Positions 61,309-64,000 of a stretch of 64,000 nt of DNA are shown piece by piece. Both the position numbers and the translations under genes were made by a program. Within the stretch, counting starts at the first letter, position 1. Every line of letters starts with the position of its first letter. Origin of the DNA: an uncultured Pelagibacteraceae bacterium (GTDB taxonomy: Bacteria > Pseudomonadota > Alphaproteobacteria > Pelagibacterales > Pelagibacteraceae); NCBI GenBank assembly GCA_902571095.1, contig CACGAV010000002.1:22271-86270 (forward strand). Reading direction: 5' to 3'. The notes beneath the pieces were generated by a model that had not been told where the DNA came from, made no database searches, and saw only the letters and a list, made by a program, of their open reading frames with translations.

Positions 61309-62185
61309 TTTCAGTAGATATAACTTTAGCTTCTTTTTTCTTCAATAGTATTGATAAAAGAGTTGAAATAGTAGACCTTAGATATTTTCTTTCAACCACT
61401 AAATCAATTCCACCATGATCTTTTACAAATTCTGCAGTTTGAAATTCTTCCGGTAGTTCTTCTTTTACAGTATCTTGTATAACTCTGCGCCCCGCAAATG
61501 CGATTATAGCTTTTGGTTCTCCAATTATTATATCCCCTAACCCAGCAAACGAAGCAGTTACACCCCCCGCTGTTGGATTTGTCATTACAACAATATACGG
61601 AAGGTTTGTTTTTTTAAATTCATGTACTGCTAGAACAGATCTTGTCATTTGCATTAAGGCAACAGCGCTTTCTTGCATTCGAGCTCCGCCGCTGCAACTA
61701 AAAAAAACAAATGGATTCCTTTTTTCAATTGCATTATGAATACCATGAATAAAAGCTTCTCCAGCTGCGGCACCCAAAGAGCCACCTATAAATGAAAAAT
61801 TTTGTGCACCTACGGTTACATCTAATCCATTTAGTTTGCCATTAGCTATAGAAATCGCATCTGACTGATTAGTTTGTTGTCTAGCTTTTTTTAGTCTGTC
61901 TGTATATTTTTTTGTGTCTACAAATTTGAGGGGATCATCCTTGGGAAGAGGTGTTTCAAGTATTTCAAACTCTTTATTATCAAAAAATATTTTAAATCTT
62001 TCTTCAGGAGTTAGTTTGTGATGTGAACCGCACTTTGGGCATACACTTAAATTTTTTGAAAGATCATCTTTATACAAAAGATTTTTACATTCACACGTAG
62101 TCCATAATGTATCTTTTACATCAGAAGATTTTTTTTTGAATAATGATTTTATTCTTGGTTTTATAAATTTTGTTATCCAATTCAT
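61259..62185 (-). CDS. accD: Acetyl-CoA carboxylase carboxyltransferase beta subunit
   Basis: VCPKCGSHHKLTPEERF; FSCSGGARMQESAVALMQMTRS; FAGRRVIQDTVKEELPEEFQTAEF. Confidence 0.95.
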   Translation of the reverse strand: MNWITKFIKPRIKSLFKKKSSDVKDTLWTTCECKNLLYKDDLSKNLSVCPKCGSHHKLTPEERFKIFFDNKEFEILETPLPKDDPLKFVDTKKYTDRLKKARQQTNQSDAISIANGKLNGLDVTVGAQNFSFIGGSLGAAAGEAFIHGIHNAIEKRNPFVFFSCSGGARMQESAVALMQMTRSVLAVHEFKKTNLPYIVVMTNPTAGGVTASFAGLGDIIIGEPKAIIAFAGRRVIQDTVKEELPEEFQTAEFVKDHGGIDLVVERKYLRSTISTLLSILLKKKEAKVISTENVTEVEEILPQTSKAI

Positions 62186-62982
62186 GCTATTTTTTTCCTT
62201 AAGACTTTTACCATTTTATTAAGATTTGTGACAGGATTTTGTCGTTTTTTTAGAGATCTGGTAATTTCCTTACACAAGGCACTTCCAACTACTAATCCAT
62301 TGGCACTTTTTAGAGCAGATATAGTTTTGCTTGTTATTCCAAAGCCTATCACAAAGTTTTTATGTTTATTCAATTTTTTAATTTTATTGTAATTTTTTAT
62401 GATTTTTTTTGGCGATACTTTTAATTTACCACCGGTCGTTGATAACATACTTATATAATAAACCATATGATGAGAAGAGGCTATAATCTTTTTCTTACGT
62501 TCATTGGTGGTTGTTGGTGAAATAAGTTGTACGAAGGTTATAGAGTTTTTTTTACATAATTTTGCAAATTGTTTATTTTCGGGGTATGGAAAATCTACAA
62601 CTATCAAACCATCTACACCAATATCTTTGCATTTTTTAACAAATTTTTTCTCTCCGTATCTATAAATAATTTGGTAGTACCCCATTAAAATGCACGGTTT
62701 TGCTATTTTATTTTTTTTGTATTCCTTAACTATTTGGAAAACATCTTTGAGTTTAAAACCGTTTCTTAATGCTCTATGTGAGCTATTTTGTATTTGAGCG
62801 CCATCAGCTGTAGGAGCATTAAATGGTATTCCAAGCTCAACAATGTCAGCATACTCAGATATTGATTTTAAAATTTCCAATGATTTTCTCTTAGTATTGT
62901 CACCTGCAACGGTGTAAGTAATTAATGCTGGTCTATTTTCTGTTTTACACTTTTGAAAAGCTAAATTTATTTGTGAAATCAT
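62182..62982 (-). CDS. trpA: Tryptophan synthase alpha chain (divergent)
   Basis: DIVELGIPFNAPTADGAQIQNSSHRAL; LMGYYQIIYRYG; GFGITSK; canonical position before accD. Confidence 0.88.
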   Translation of the reverse strand: MISQINLAFQKCKTENRPALITYTVAGDNTKRKSLEILKSISEYADIVELGIPFNAPTADGAQIQNSSHRALRNGFKLKDVFQIVKEYKKNKIAKPCILMGYYQIIYRYGEKKFVKKCKDIGVDGLIVVDFPYPENKQFAKLCKKNSITFVQLISPTTTNERKKKIIASSHHMVYYISMLSTTGGKLKVSPKKIIKNYNKIKKLNKHKNFVIGFGITSKTISALKSANGLVVGSALCKEITRSLKKRQNPVTNLNKMVKVLRKKIA

Positions 62983-64000
62983 CTTAGATAACTACCTAAT
63001 CTTTTTTTTATAATGTCTTTATCTTTTAAGCTATCACCACAACTATTAACAACTATAATGTTTGAACTATCAAGTTTAGGAGCAATTTTTTTTGCCTCGG
63101 CAAAACTGTGAGACGGTTCTAAGCTTGGAGAAATTTCTTCAAGTTCAGTAACTAATTTAAAGGCATCTAGCGCCTCCTCGTCAGTTGCATAAGTGTATTT
63201 TGCTCTACCAGTATCTTTTAAAAAACAGTGTATCGGACTTACAGATGGGTAATCAAGACCGCTACTTATCGATTGAGTTTCATTAATTTGACCATCAGAA
63301 TTTTGAACACAATAAGCTGCTGCACCATGAAGCACGCCTATTTTAGAATTTTTACTTAACGGAGCAGCATGAAGTTTGCTATTTTTTGGACCTCCAGCCT
63401 CCACACCAATCAACTCAATTTGTTTTTTACTGTAATCAATAAACTCACTCCAAAAACCGTAAGCGCTTGACCCACCTCCAACACAATTAATCAATTTTAA
63501 CTTATTGGGTATTTCACCAAATTCATCTTCTAGCTGAATTTTTAATTCTCTTGAAATTTGCGCCGTACTATATCCACAAATTTTTACAAATATATTTGGA
63601 CCAACTAAGCTTCCGATTCCCATATGGACTTTGTCACAATTAGCTACCCAATATCTTATACACTCACTTACTGCATCAACTAAAGTTTTACTTCCTGAGT
63701 CTACAGGAACAATCTCAGCACCATTTTTTATTATTGCATCACAGTTTGGCTTTTGTCTTTTAATATCTCGAGTTCCCATAAAAACTTTACAACCAAGGCC
63801 GAATTTTTTTGCAACCATTGAGAACATTTTTCCATTGTAGCCTGCTCCAGTATCAGTACAGATATATTTTTTTTTGGCTATTTTGCACAACATTGCGTGA
63901 GTAATAGCGTTATATATTTTATGTGCGCCACCATTTGCATCAGATACCATTTTTGCGTAAATCTGAGCTCCACCTAGGTAATCTGTTAGATTTTGTAATT
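62979..64000 (-). CDS. trpB: Tryptophan synthase beta chain (divergent), N-terminus beyond window edge
   Basis: LGGAQIYAKMVSDANGGAHKIYNAI; CVGGGSSAYG; SISSGLDYPSVSP; frame open to 64000. Confidence 0.88.
   Translation of the reverse strand, partial: LQNLTDYLGGAQIYAKMVSDANGGAHKIYNAITHAMLCKIAKKKYICTDTGAGYNGKMFSMVAKKFGLGCKVFMGTRDIKRQKPNCDAIIKNGAEIVPVDSGSKTLVDAVSECIRYWVANCDKVHMGIGSLVGPNIFVKICGYSTAQISRELKIQLEDEFGEIPNKLKLINCVGGGSSAYGFWSEFIDYSKKQIELIGVEAGGPKNSKLHAAPLSKNSKIGVLHGAAAYCVQNSDGQINETQSISSGLDYPSVSPIHCFLKDTGRAKYTYATDEEALDAFKLVTELEEISPSLEPSHSFAEAKKIAPKLDSSNIIVVNSCGDSLKDKDIIKKRLGSYLR

Overview
Compact, AT-rich bacterial chromosome segment. Gene order and protein families (irr-fabA-fabB-fabI, mutM-rpsT-dnaA-dnaN-gyrB, RegB/RegA, ChvI/ChvG, DUF1476 zeta, trpB-trpA-accD-folC) indicate an alphaproteobacterium, probably of SAR11/Pelagibacterales-like streamlined type (inference). 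I found no rRNA, tRNA, CRISPR array, transposon or prophage. Most of the window is core metabolism. The observations I would follow up first are: (1) a C9 homopolymer that splits rmuC by +1 nt and uses codons atypical for this genome (sequencing error or contingency locus); (2) a 23-bp dyad inside the katG promoter that matches the Irr/ICE and PerR box pattern, with a 12-bp identical half-site just upstream of the Fur-family (Irr-like) gene; (3) a divergent TrpB/TrpA pair in the canonical syntenic position, with Asp aligned to TrpB Glu109; (4) two tandem hairpins abutting the ornithine decarboxylase start, with a GGGGG Shine-Dalgarno-like run in one loop, ahead of an unusual four-gene polyamine operon; (5) an unannotated 33-aa membrane microprotein overlapping the start of a NAPE-PLD-like hydrolase; (6) a lysine-rich coiled-coil protein of unknown function; (7) apparent absence of truB and recF from their usual positions. 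I did not identify a clear new defence or mobile system.
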